This document shows, in pieces, positions 1-6,082 of a stretch of DNA of 6,582 bases. The stretch is taken from assembly GCA_016866585.1 (NCBI GenBank), contig VGMB01000090.1, positions 1-6,582 of the forward strand, given 5' to 3'. Source of the stretch: Chlamydiota bacterium. Lineage in GTDB: Bacteria; Chlamydiota; Chlamydiia; Chlamydiales; Rhabdochlamydiaceae. How positions within the stretch are numbered: the first letter of the stretch is position 1; every line of letters begins with the position of its first letter. Both the position numbers and the translations under genes were made by a program. The notes below the pieces were generated by a model. That model searched no databases and had not been told where the DNA came from. It worked only from the letters and a program-made list of their open reading frames with translations.

Positions 1-23
1 TACAGAAAAAAAAGGAACACGAC

Positions 24-527
24 ATGCTTTATATACTACTGATACCATTCATACTTCAAGCCATTCTTATGCTTATAGATGAAGCATTTTTCCATCTTCG
101 CAGAGGCCTCCCAAGATGGGAAAGGATCGGACACCCCATCGACACCTTGAGTTTTATTGTCTGCCTTCTAGTCACACAGTTCTTTCCATGCACAACAGCA
201 ACACTGCTATGGTATATTGTACTAGCCTTAGCTTCATGCTTACTCATAACTAAAGACGAATTTGTGCACAAACACCATTGTCCAGTTGGAGAGCAATGGA
301 TTCATTCCGTTCTTTTTGTTAACCATCCTTTCATGTTAACAGCTCTAGCTCTTATCTGGTATGCAACAACAACACTGCACACCCCACCAAAACTACTTTT
401 AGCTGTAGCCCAACACAAACCAACAACCATCATCTTCCTTAAAGGGCAAACAATATTTGCATTAGTCTTCATGGGGTATCAGATAATTTTCTGGAACATC
501 TTATGGAAAATGAAAAAAAACAAATAA
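24..527 (+). CDS. Conserved integral membrane protein of unknown function
   Basis: This is a 167-residue, strongly hydrophobic protein. A good Shine-Dalgarno (AAGGA at 12-16, 7 bases before the ATG) supports the start. I see about four membrane segments, roughly residues 2-18, 42-75 (one or two passes), 93-113 and 138-161, and a Lys-rich C-terminus (KMKKNK) suggesting a cytoplasmic tail. Two blocks between helices look conserved: residues 18-41 (IDE, FFH, RGLPRWERIGHPIDT) and residues 76-102 (TKDEFVHKHHC, then E90, H94, H101). I recall similar uncharacterised proteins in Chlamydiae and some gammaproteobacteria, but know no assigned function. The clustered D19, E20, H24, H37, D40, D78, E79, H82, E90 and H94 near membrane faces could bind a metal, which is inference only. 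The gene stops 3 bases from the stop codon of the convergent gene, with no terminator between. It is very likely a real gene; its function is unknown. Confidence 0.88.
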   Translation: MLYILLIPFILQAILMLIDEAFFHLRRGLPRWERIGHPIDTLSFIVCLLVTQFFPCTTATLLWYIVLALASCLLITKDEFVHKHHCPVGEQWIHSVLFVNHPFMLTALALIWYATTTLHTPPKLLLAVAQHKPTTIIFLKGQTIFALVFMGYQIIFWNILWKMKKNK

Positions 528-530
528 TTG

Positions 531-2621
531 CTATCTAAGCTCGCATCGTTCGCGAATAAAAGCATCAAACATCCTATCCCTTTCTTGCTTACACGCGACA
601 TTAGCAAAAAAAGACAAACAATCTTCTGAGAGGCCGTTTGCAATCAAGATTTTAAAAGCTTTTCTATAAAAAACATCTCTTGCTTCTTCGTCAAATTGCA
701 TACTTACATACAAAGGGAGAAATCGCTTTAAAAATGCCACAACCTTTTCTGCTTGACGGTTTTTAAAAAAAGTCTCCAAAACTCCAAAAACAAACTCAGA
801 CTCTTCCAAAGGTGGCAGTGAGGATAAAAGATCGACAGCTTTAGAAAAGAGCCCTAAGTGACACTCCAGTCTTATTTTAGCCTTACGAAATGCGACATTT
901 ACTAAGGCTCTAGGATCAAAGTAAATCTTATCAAAATTCTCTGACATTTTAGCGGCTGCAGCTGAAATCGCAAGATCGGCAAGCATTAAGTCAAGGCGAG
1001 CGCTACCGCCACAAAAACGCTCTATAAAATCGTAAGCCAGATCAAATTTTTTCTGATTTATAAGTACAGAGAAGACATCCCCAAGACAAACATCATGAAA
1101 ACTTTCAGGCAAATCTTGCAACAAGGCGTGCATCGCATTAAGGTCACCAAGAGAAACCATCTCCAAATATCCCTTATAACGACTCCCCACCTCAGCCGAA
1201 ATATGCAGTGAAGCTGATGAATTTAAACTCCTTCTAAGCATCCACTCTATCTTGAATTCGCAAAGATCCTTTTCAAAATTGATTAAGGGTAGAAAAAACT
1301 CCCCCATAACACTCTGAAAGATATACTCAGCAAACCTTACATGTCCAACCCTGTAAGCCTCAGCACAAAGAAGCGCTGAAACTTCTTCAAAAAACTCACC
1401 TTCTAAAGTCAACTCCTTCAATTTTTTTAATAATGACACCCTCAACATAAAGGGAATCTCTTTTCTTGGGATCAAATAAAGAAGAAGGTCTTGAATGGAA
1501 AATTGCTCACTTAAACTTTCAATAAAACACTCAAACGACTCAAAATCACTCTCTAGTAGCGCAATTAACGACAACTTGCGAGCAACCTCTACACATTCTG
1601 GAGTAAACCTCAAACGAGATAGAATGTGGGCAGCAACCTCAAAATTCCTATCAAACCCCATTCTCAAAGCGAAAAAAATAAAATACTTTTGACGCGATTC
1701 ACTGATTGCTTCATCAGACGATGTCGCAAGCTCTGCAATGACTTTAGGAAGTAGCTGAGACAAGTCAACATTTTTAAAAACAACATCAAACAACTCTTGC
1801 TGCTCAGTGAGCTGCAGCTGTTGCTCTATACTCAAAGACGAAGCAAACGAGTCAGTAAGCGACAGGCTTCCTTGTATATATGCTATTTTATGAAAAAATA
1901 AAACCAAATCAGATTTAAAACTCTTGCTTTCATCTAAACTCTCAGAAATAAACCTCAAACAGGCTAACGCATTTTTTTGATCCCCAGCAATTAAAACTCG
2001 AATCGCTAAATTTGACATCAAATGCATATTATCAAAAGAACTGACACCTTCAATCATAGACAAAACATCAGGAATGCGATCAAAAGACCTTGTGAGTAAA
2101 AACTCGAAAGCTGCATGTAAAACTTTCGTTTCAAGCTCATTTGTGAGCTGCTTTTTAAATAAGAGGTCCTGTTCAGAATTCAGGGCACTGCGAAGCTCGC
2201 TTAATTCACTGAAAATATCCATATTGCGCATTTCATCTAAATCAAGCCCCAACTCAAAATCTATTTCTTCAACAACGTCACCTTGATATATATATGCTTC
2301 ACTAAGAAAACCTAAACTTTTCTCAGTTTCCTCGCTAGAAGTTGTATCAAGCCCTATCGAACGGGGAGATGAATTAACCTCACAAGCCAACTTTTTTCTA
2401 GGGCTTTCCTTGAACTCTTGATCGTAATCATCTTCCTCTCTATCCCTTGACCTTAAAAATTTAGGATTTACAAGACTACATGTTATAGAGTCTTCATGTT
2501 CACTTACTAAGCCGGAGTGATCTGTCACACTATCTGACAACTGATCATTTTCAGTGTTTTCACCAGTTAAAAGCTGCAGATCATATTGAGAAGTCAACCG
2601 GGAAATAGCAGAACACGCCAT
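531..2621 (-). CDS. Large helical-repeat-like protein of unknown function
   Basis: This 696-residue protein belongs to no family I recognise. The start is supported by a strong Shine-Dalgarno (minus-strand AAAGGTGA, complement of 2631-2638, 9 bases before the ATG) and by a promoter just upstream. Residues 1 to about 130 look disordered: rich in Ser, Asp and Glu, with an acidic run (DREEDDYDQEF, 60-70) followed by a short basic patch (SPRKK, 73-77). From about residue 140 to the end it is almost entirely predicted amphipathic helix in helix-turn-helix units of 30-40 residues, such as the KAVDLLSSLPPLEE and EKVVAFLKRFLPLY stretches. This suggests a degenerate TPR/alpha-solenoid scaffold that binds proteins. 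There is no signal peptide, membrane segment or catalytic motif. Cysteines are scattered, without a metal-binding pattern. An alpha-solenoid with a disordered N-terminus would suit either a cytoplasmic scaffold or a type III-secreted host-interacting protein. Neither is shown by the sequence. Confidence 0.88.
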   Translation of the reverse strand: MACSAISRLTSQYDLQLLTGENTENDQLSDSVTDHSGLVSEHEDSITCSLVNPKFLRSRDREEDDYDQEFKESPRKKLACEVNSSPRSIGLDTTSSEETEKSLGFLSEAYIYQGDVVEEIDFELGLDLDEMRNMDIFSELSELRSALNSEQDLLFKKQLTNELETKVLHAAFEFLLTRSFDRIPDVLSMIEGVSSFDNMHLMSNLAIRVLIAGDQKNALACLRFISESLDESKSFKSDLVLFFHKIAYIQGSLSLTDSFASSLSIEQQLQLTEQQELFDVVFKNVDLSQLLPKVIAELATSSDEAISESRQKYFIFFALRMGFDRNFEVAAHILSRLRFTPECVEVARKLSLIALLESDFESFECFIESLSEQFSIQDLLLYLIPRKEIPFMLRVSLLKKLKELTLEGEFFEEVSALLCAEAYRVGHVRFAEYIFQSVMGEFFLPLINFEKDLCEFKIEWMLRRSLNSSASLHISAEVGSRYKGYLEMVSLGDLNAMHALLQDLPESFHDVCLGDVFSVLINQKKFDLAYDFIERFCGGSARLDLMLADLAISAAAAKMSENFDKIYFDPRALVNVAFRKAKIRLECHLGLFSKAVDLLSSLPPLEESEFVFGVLETFFKNRQAEKVVAFLKRFLPLYVSMQFDEEARDVFYRKAFKILIANGLSEDCLSFFANVACKQERDRMFDAFIRERCELR

Positions 2622-2659
2622 AATAAAATTTCACCTTTATTTTTTTTAAAGAACGTGGA

Positions 2660-2688
2660 ATTTTATAGACACATCTAATTTATACCAA
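2660..2688 (-). promoter_or_regulatory. Predicted sigma-70 promoter for the 696-residue protein gene
   Basis: On the minus strand I read a -35 box TTGGTA (complement of 2683-2688, 4 of 6 matches), a 17-base spacer and a -10 box TAAAAT (complement of 2660-2665, 5 of 6 matches). Transcription would start near 2653, giving a leader of about 30 bases that contains the Shine-Dalgarno of the gene starting at 2621. Position and spacing are good, but AT-rich DNA makes such matches common. Confidence 0.4.
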
Positions 2689-2723
2689 GCCATTTATCAG
2701 AGAATGTTCTAAGAGGTTTATCC

Positions 2724-2789
2724 ATGAAAAATAAAAAAAACATCTTTTTAAATTTTTTTCACAAAAAGACACTTGCCTTAAATAATTAA
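2724..2789 (+). CDS. Possible 21-residue small ORF upstream of tRNA-Pro
   Basis: An ATG at 2724 follows a Shine-Dalgarno-like AAGAGG (2711-2716) by 7 bases and opens a 21-codon frame ending in TAA at 2787-2789. The peptide is Lys/Asn/Phe-rich (starts MKNKKNIFLNFFHKK), as expected from translating A- and T-runs. Its end overlaps the predicted tRNA promoter. It could be a small peptide, the remnant of a gene start (the MKNKK...FL opening resembles a signal peptide start), or chance. The only support is the ribosome-binding-site match, so chance is the likeliest explanation. Confidence 0.15.
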   Translation: MKNKKNIFLNFFHKKTLALNN

Positions 2790-2802
2790 ATCGGAGTATA
2801 TT
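2773..2802 (+). promoter_or_regulatory. Predicted promoter of the tRNA-Pro gene
   Basis: The -35 box TTGCCT (2773-2778) is followed after 18 bases by a -10 box TATATT (2797-2802). Transcription would begin near 2809, about 8 bases before the mature tRNA 5' end, a short leader typical of tRNA genes. The first four bases of the -10 box come from the upstream copy of a 17-base repeat that duplicates the tRNA 5' end. Confidence 0.4.
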
Positions 2803-2825
2803 GTAGCCAATTAAATCGGAGTATA
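2784..2825 (+). repeat. 17-bp direct repeat duplicating the tRNA-Pro 5' end
   Basis: The 17-mer AATTAAATCGGAGTATA occurs exactly at 2784-2800 and again at 2809-2825, 25 bases apart. The right copy is made of the 8-base tRNA leader plus tRNA nucleotides 1-9. The left copy is therefore a partial tRNA duplicate that stops after nucleotide 9. The 8 bases between copies (TTGTAGCC) are unique. The left copy falls on the -10 region of the predicted tRNA promoter. Replication slippage, or a scar of recombination at a tRNA gene, could produce this; the tRNA's 3' end, the usual phage att site, is not duplicated. Confidence 0.9.
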
Positions 2826-2891
2826 GCGCAGTTTGGCTAGCGCAACTGCTTTGGGAGCAGTGGGTCGGGGGTTCAAATCCCTCTACTCCGA
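2817..2891 (+). tRNA. tRNA-Pro (anticodon UGG)
   Basis: A complete cloverleaf can be drawn. The 7-bp acceptor stem CGGAGTA pairs perfectly with TACTCCG (2884-2890), followed by discriminator A2891. The D arm uses GCGC/GCGC. The anticodon stem ACTGC/GCAGT holds the loop TTTGGGA with anticodon TGG at 2852-2854. The T arm has loop TTCAAAT and a 5-bp stem containing one G-T pair. The UGG anticodon reads proline codons, and by wobble often all four CCN codons. No 3' CCA is encoded, so the CCA-adding enzyme is needed. Leader TAAAT (2812-2816) and trailer ATTTA (2891-2895) can extend the acceptor helix to 12 bp in the precursor. Confidence 0.97.
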
Positions 2892-3138
2892 TTTACTTTT
2901 CACACAAAAATCACCACACAACTTGAAGTATATTTAAAACCGTTAAATACACAACTACCCCTCTTTTAATCTTAGATCCATATCTTTCTCCTTCCGACCA
3001 TCAAAACCTGAAATAAAAAAACTAACATTAATTTCAAAGAGTCAATAATATGATCGACTAAACGAGCACACCAGTACACCTGCCATAAGAAGTAGGCGAT
3101 GACGTGAAAAACAACACCTAAAACCGCAAACAGTAAAA

Positions 3139-4026
3139 ATGAAAAAGAACTTTCTAAAACTACTTTTCATAGGATCCCTCTCAAGCTTACACATTACATC
3201 AGAAGAGACAACCACCCCCGCTCCTTACAGCGCAGACATATCGCTAGGAACGGATTACTTCCGCGGAGCTTACAACGGAACCTGGCCCGACACCTTTGGA
3301 ATACTAGGATCTTTTAATTTTGGAGTGCAAATTCCAATCTACAATCAAGGATTCGCAGCACAAGGAGGAGCTAGCGTAGGCCTTTACGATTGGCAAGGAA
3401 AAACAGCTACAAACTCTTCATCCATGGAAACAGAAACATTTCTTTCGGTAGGACTATCAAGACAATCCCCATCCGCCTCAGGGATCAACGCTGGAATTGC
3501 CTACGACTGGATGGTCTCTAGAAACTTCGGAACATTTTGTCTTGACGTCACTCTTGAGCAAGCACGAGCTCAAATTGGCTATATGATAAAAGGCAAAAAC
3601 GAGATAGGAATCACAACAGCAACACACACTTCAAACTGGAGTAAAAAAGTTCAATTTGCGAATGTGAAATTTCAAGGTATCAACCAAGTAAACCTTTACT
3701 GGAGAGCTTTAACAAAAAACAACTCAGAAACAATGCTATGGGCTGGGGTTCCATACGGCAAAGGCCTGCAAAACTCCTCGGGAAAGCCAGGATACTATAT
3801 CGCTGGAATGAGTTTCATGGCGAAGCTTACCAAGCGTCTAGCTATTACAGGGCATGGAGTGTATATGGGACCAAAAAACGGCACACGCTATGAATCGATA
3901 ACATACGGAGCGAACATCTGCGCCAGCTTAACGTATACATTTGGAGGAACAAAGAGAGGAGAAAGACCGTACCTATCTCTTGCTAACAATAGCAACTTCC
4001 TGATAGACACGAATAAAATTCTTTGA
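3139..4026 (+). CDS. Exported beta-rich protein, probable outer-membrane barrel (DUF6666-like)
   Basis: This 295-residue protein begins with a likely Sec signal peptide: MKKNFLK followed by the hydrophobic LLFIGSLSSLHI, with cleavage somewhere around residues 18-24. The rest is Gly/Ser/Tyr/Asn-rich with alternating polar and hydrophobic residues, as in transmembrane beta strands. One block (residues 36-85) reads roughly GTDYFRGAYNGTWPD, GSFNFGVQIP and QGGASVGLYDWQG. This resembles, from memory, the DUF6666 proteins known from planctomycetes and relatives, consistent with a PVC-superphylum origin. A strand-like SLTYTF (263-268) near the end is followed by about 27 polar residues, so the barrel would not end at the very C-terminus. 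In chlamydiae such a protein could be a porin or surface antigen, but the function is unknown. There is no clear Shine-Dalgarno before the ATG; the start rests on the signal peptide. I see no convincing promoter in the 247 bases after the tRNA. Confidence 0.85.
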   Translation: MKKNFLKLLFIGSLSSLHITSEETTTPAPYSADISLGTDYFRGAYNGTWPDTFGILGSFNFGVQIPIYNQGFAAQGGASVGLYDWQGKTATNSSSMETETFLSVGLSRQSPSASGINAGIAYDWMVSRNFGTFCLDVTLEQARAQIGYMIKGKNEIGITTATHTSNWSKKVQFANVKFQGINQVNLYWRALTKNNSETMLWAGVPYGKGLQNSSGKPGYYIAGMSFMAKLTKRLAITGHGVYMGPKNGTRYESITYGANICASLTYTFGGTKRGERPYLSLANNSNFLIDTNKIL

Positions 4027-4028
4027 AA

Positions 4029-4054
4029 TTTAAGGCTCCCCTAAGAGCCTTAAA
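4029..4054. terminator. Hairpin between convergent genes, possible two-way terminator
   Basis: TTTAAGGCTC (4029-4038) pairs perfectly with GAGCCTTAAA (4045-4054) around the 6-base loop CCCTAA, a 10-bp stem. It lies 2 bases after the stop of the plus-strand gene (4026) and 5 bases beyond the stop of the minus-strand gene (4060). It is therefore placed to end both transcripts. The U-tract is poor on both strands: the plus strand continues with A residues, and the minus strand continues TTTC. Its strength as an intrinsic terminator is uncertain. Confidence 0.6.
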
Positions 4055-4059
4055 AAAAA

Positions 4060-5178
4060 TCAATTGTTAAATAACGCTTCTTGACTTGCCAATTCAACTT
4101 GAAACAATGGGTACAGGATCTCATTAGAAAGCTGATTTAGGTCACCTAAAGAAACAACTCTTCCACCCGCTGCACAAAACCCTTGCAACCTACGCTTGCC
4201 CTGATAGGAAAGGCCATTAGAGATAATAATGATACTATCAATACCGTCCCACGCTTCAGTTAGCAAATTTTCAGGTATAATCCTATAACTGACACCTCTA
4301 GAGGAAAGATCTTGCAATACAACACCCAAACTTTCAGACACAGAAGGAGTCATATACTCATCACCCGGCAAACAAACAGCCAAATTCACCTCTGAAACAG
4401 CAGAAAAGTAAGGAGACCCCCTTCCAATCCAACCGCCTAAACAACAACCTTCCTCCCAGTTTAAATGCCCCGCAGGTATCGTCGACTTCTTAAGCGCAAG
4501 TAAAATATGCTGGAAGCGATCCTTAGAAAGCAACTGAGCAAGCAAAGCCAAGTCCGTTTGCTCTGAGACATCAAACAAGCAGAAAGGAAGCGCCTCATCA
4601 GGTAAATAGGATACAAGCCTTTGAAAGTACTCGGAGAAAATGTCAGCAGCAAAAAGCTTAAACAACTTATTATCTTCTAAAGCGACATACCACTCGTCAC
4701 CACTAACATCGATCAAGTTTACTAGATCATTTTTACTTGTAGCGTGCTTTTCTAAGAAAAGCTGTTTATGCTCATCATTCCATATAAAGTTTTTAGAAAA
4801 CCCTACATCTCCACGGTAAAGTATAACTCCAAGAGAACTATCTTTTAAATCTCTCCACAGAGAATTCACAAACTCATCAATAGCTATTCCAAGGGAGTAA
4901 AAAACTGATGAGTCAGAAAAGTCCAAGCTGTTTGCTTCAAGCCCAAAATCGAGCTCCCACATAATCAGCTTTCCCTCCTCCACAAGCTTTTCAGCTAAGG
5001 CTCTTTCTTTTTCCCAAATGAGTTCATCATTAATTTTTGCAGGAAGCTTAATAACCACCGCATTTGCTGCTTCTAAGGGATGGAATTCATGCCCTGCATC
5101 TTGTATAACAGGGAAAAACTTCTGATCATCTCTGTATAAGTAATTAAAATCGGCTCTAATTTCAACGTGTTCGATCAT
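4060..5178 (-). CDS. Conserved hypothetical protein, GATase/beta-galactosidase-like C-terminal domain
   Basis: This 372-residue soluble protein is the second gene of the trmB operon. Its start lies inside trmB, with a 17-base overlap and no evident Shine-Dalgarno, which suggests translational coupling. The N-terminal two thirds have alternating strands and helices (IKLPAKI at 43-49, LIMWELDFGLE at 71-81, LGVILYRGDVGFS at 116-128, LPFCLFDVS at 197-205), compatible with a TIM-barrel-like fold. The C-terminal part (about 280-350) has a Rossmann-like pattern: SLGVVLQDLSSRGVSYRIIP, then DSIIIISNGLSYQGKRRLQGF, then AAGGRVVSLG. This is the layout of class I glutamine-amidotransferase-like or GH42 beta-galactosidase trimerisation domains, where a 'past-the-threshold, AGG, V' stretch is common. 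I see no GATase catalytic Cys-His-Glu triad, so amidotransferase activity is unlikely. A diverged glycoside-hydrolase-like protein is the best guess, held weakly. No signal peptide or membrane segment is present, so it should be cytoplasmic. Confidence 0.88.
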   Translation of the reverse strand: MIEHVEIRADFNYLYRDDQKFFPVIQDAGHEFHPLEAANAVVIKLPAKINDELIWEKERALAEKLVEEGKLIMWELDFGLEANSLDFSDSSVFYSLGIAIDEFVNSLWRDLKDSSLGVILYRGDVGFSKNFIWNDEHKQLFLEKHATSKNDLVNLIDVSGDEWYVALEDNKLFKLFAADIFSEYFQRLVSYLPDEALPFCLFDVSEQTDLALLAQLLSKDRFQHILLALKKSTIPAGHLNWEEGCCLGGWIGRGSPYFSAVSEVNLAVCLPGDEYMTPSVSESLGVVLQDLSSRGVSYRIIPENLLTEAWDGIDSIIIISNGLSYQGKRRLQGFCAAGGRVVSLGDLNQLSNEILYPLFQVELASQEALFNN

Positions 5179-5863
5179 GATCTAATTTCGTGTTTGTAAA
5201 TTGCATATAACGAATCTTTTGTCCGAAAGACCTAAACAGTTCATCAAAATAAGAACTGCCATAGCCATCCCAATGATCCACATAATATGGATCCTGAAAA
5301 TTTGAAGACCAAAGTTTGGTTGCGTGCATTTGCTCTATCATTTCCAGACTATATCGCTCATCGTCTGTTGCAAATGTTGCTTTAGCTCCAAGCTTACACA
5401 CTTTTGACAACCTTTGTAAAAAAGGCTGTTTAAAGATCCTGTTCTTTGCATGCTTTGCTTTTGGCCATGGATCGGGGAAATTTATGTAGATATCACCAAT
5501 CTCATCATCCCTGACATAATGATCAACAAAAGACTCAGCTTGCCCGCAGACGACAATAAGATTTTTTAATGAGTGATTCTTTATCTTCGCCCATATTTTT
5601 CTGACACGGTCAAATCTTTTTTCTACTGCTATCCAATTACTATCTGGATTAGCCAGAGCTTTTTCAAATATCCAAAGACCATTACCAGAACAAAACTCAA
5701 TATGAACGGGATTGTTATTCCCAAAAATTTCATTGTCAGACCAACTTATAGGCTGCCAATCCTCATGGCCAAAATAGTGTTTTGGCACATAAAGCACCCT
5801 ATCTTCGAAGTGTGGTTTTCTCTCTTCCCATCTAAATGGTGATTTCAGCTGTTTCGGATTCAT
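5162..5863 (-). CDS. trmB: tRNA (guanine-N7-)-methyltransferase TrmB
   Basis: This enzyme uses S-adenosylmethionine to make 7-methylguanosine at position 46 in the variable loop of tRNAs. It is a 233-residue single-domain Rossmann-fold methyltransferase of usual length. Visible motifs in order are the SAM-binding EFCSGNG (56-62), the acidic end of strand 2 in WIAVEKRFDRVRKIW (77-91), the family signature INFPDPWPKAKH (127-138) and ATDD (165-168). The C-terminal block SSYFDELFRSFGQKIRYMQF (203-222) corresponds to the T-x-(F/Y)-E-x-x substrate region of other TrmBs, with Ser in place of the usual Thr. CSGNG in place of the common IGxGxG, and the NWIAVE.RFDRVRKIW block, match chlamydial TrmB as I recall it. 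The ATG at 5863 is the only sensible start; no strong Shine-Dalgarno precedes it. The gene leads a two-gene operon, overlapping the next gene by 17 bases. Confidence 0.97.
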   Translation of the reverse strand: MNPKQLKSPFRWEERKPHFEDRVLYVPKHYFGHEDWQPISWSDNEIFGNNNPVHIEFCSGNGLWIFEKALANPDSNWIAVEKRFDRVRKIWAKIKNHSLKNLIVVCGQAESFVDHYVRDDEIGDIYINFPDPWPKAKHAKNRIFKQPFLQRLSKVCKLGAKATFATDDERYSLEMIEQMHATKLWSSNFQDPYYVDHWDGYGSSYFDELFRSFGQKIRYMQFTNTKLDHDRTR

Positions 5864-6082
5864 GCAATGAAGTGTACCCTATCTCGTTCTTTCTCATCCA
5901 GCGATTTAAACTAAAAACACTCGAAATGAGAGCGGGATTAAAAAAATCATCATTAATTTAAAAAAAACGAAACGCAGGTCAAGAATAGATGGTAAGGGAA
6001 ATTTTAAAACACCTCGCATAAAGCAATAAAAATATACCAGACTTGAGCTTTATGCAAAATCAATACACTCAAAGCTTCCTAA
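5864..6082. other. Intergenic region between trmB and the TnpB relic
   Basis: No gene or RNA is recognisable here apart from the candidate trmB promoter. In the relic's reading frame the stretch 5996-6079 is interrupted by stops at 6005, 6044 and 6080. It reads weakly like the lysine-rich region that precedes the conserved core in TnpB proteins (KAIKIYQT, then ALCKINTLKAS). It may be decayed TnpB sequence, but similarity is too low to include it in the pseudogene. Confidence 0.4.
5955..5982 (-). promoter_or_regulatory. Predicted promoter for the trmB operon
   Basis: On the minus strand the -35 box TTGACC (complement of 5977-5982, 5 of 6 matches) is followed after 16 bases by TAAATT (complement of 5955-5960, 4 of 6). 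The spacer contains a T-run. Transcription would start near 5948, leaving a leader of about 85 bases before the trmB ATG at 5863. It is a plausible candidate but the -10 is imperfect. Confidence 0.35.

Noticed and set aside
2074..2286. A plus-strand open frame of 70 codons, Ser/Lys-rich, opposite the 696-residue protein gene.
   Set aside because: It is the mirror of the coding strand's Ser/Leu/Glu codons, has no ribosome-binding site and no recognisable sequence.
2784..2895. A phage or island attachment site at tRNA-Pro.
   Set aside because: Integration sites normally duplicate the tRNA 3' end, whereas here only the 5' end and leader are repeated, 25 bases away, with no integrase nearby.
2946..3160. 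A minus-strand open stretch of about 65 codons with two hydrophobic segments, opposite the leader and start of the exported-protein gene.
   Set aside because: It has no ATG or other start with a ribosome-binding site near its beginning. Its hydrophobicity follows from T-rich codons, and it overlaps the start of a convincing gene on the other strand.
5573..5842. A plus-strand open frame of 89 codons opposite trmB.
   Set aside because: It lies wholly inside the convincing trmB gene on the other strand and has no recognisable domain.
5889..5936. A weak inverted repeat (TCTCAT and ATGAGA) in the trmB leader region as a possible riboswitch or terminator.
   Set aside because: The 6-bp stem with a loop of about 30 bases is too weak to support a structured element.
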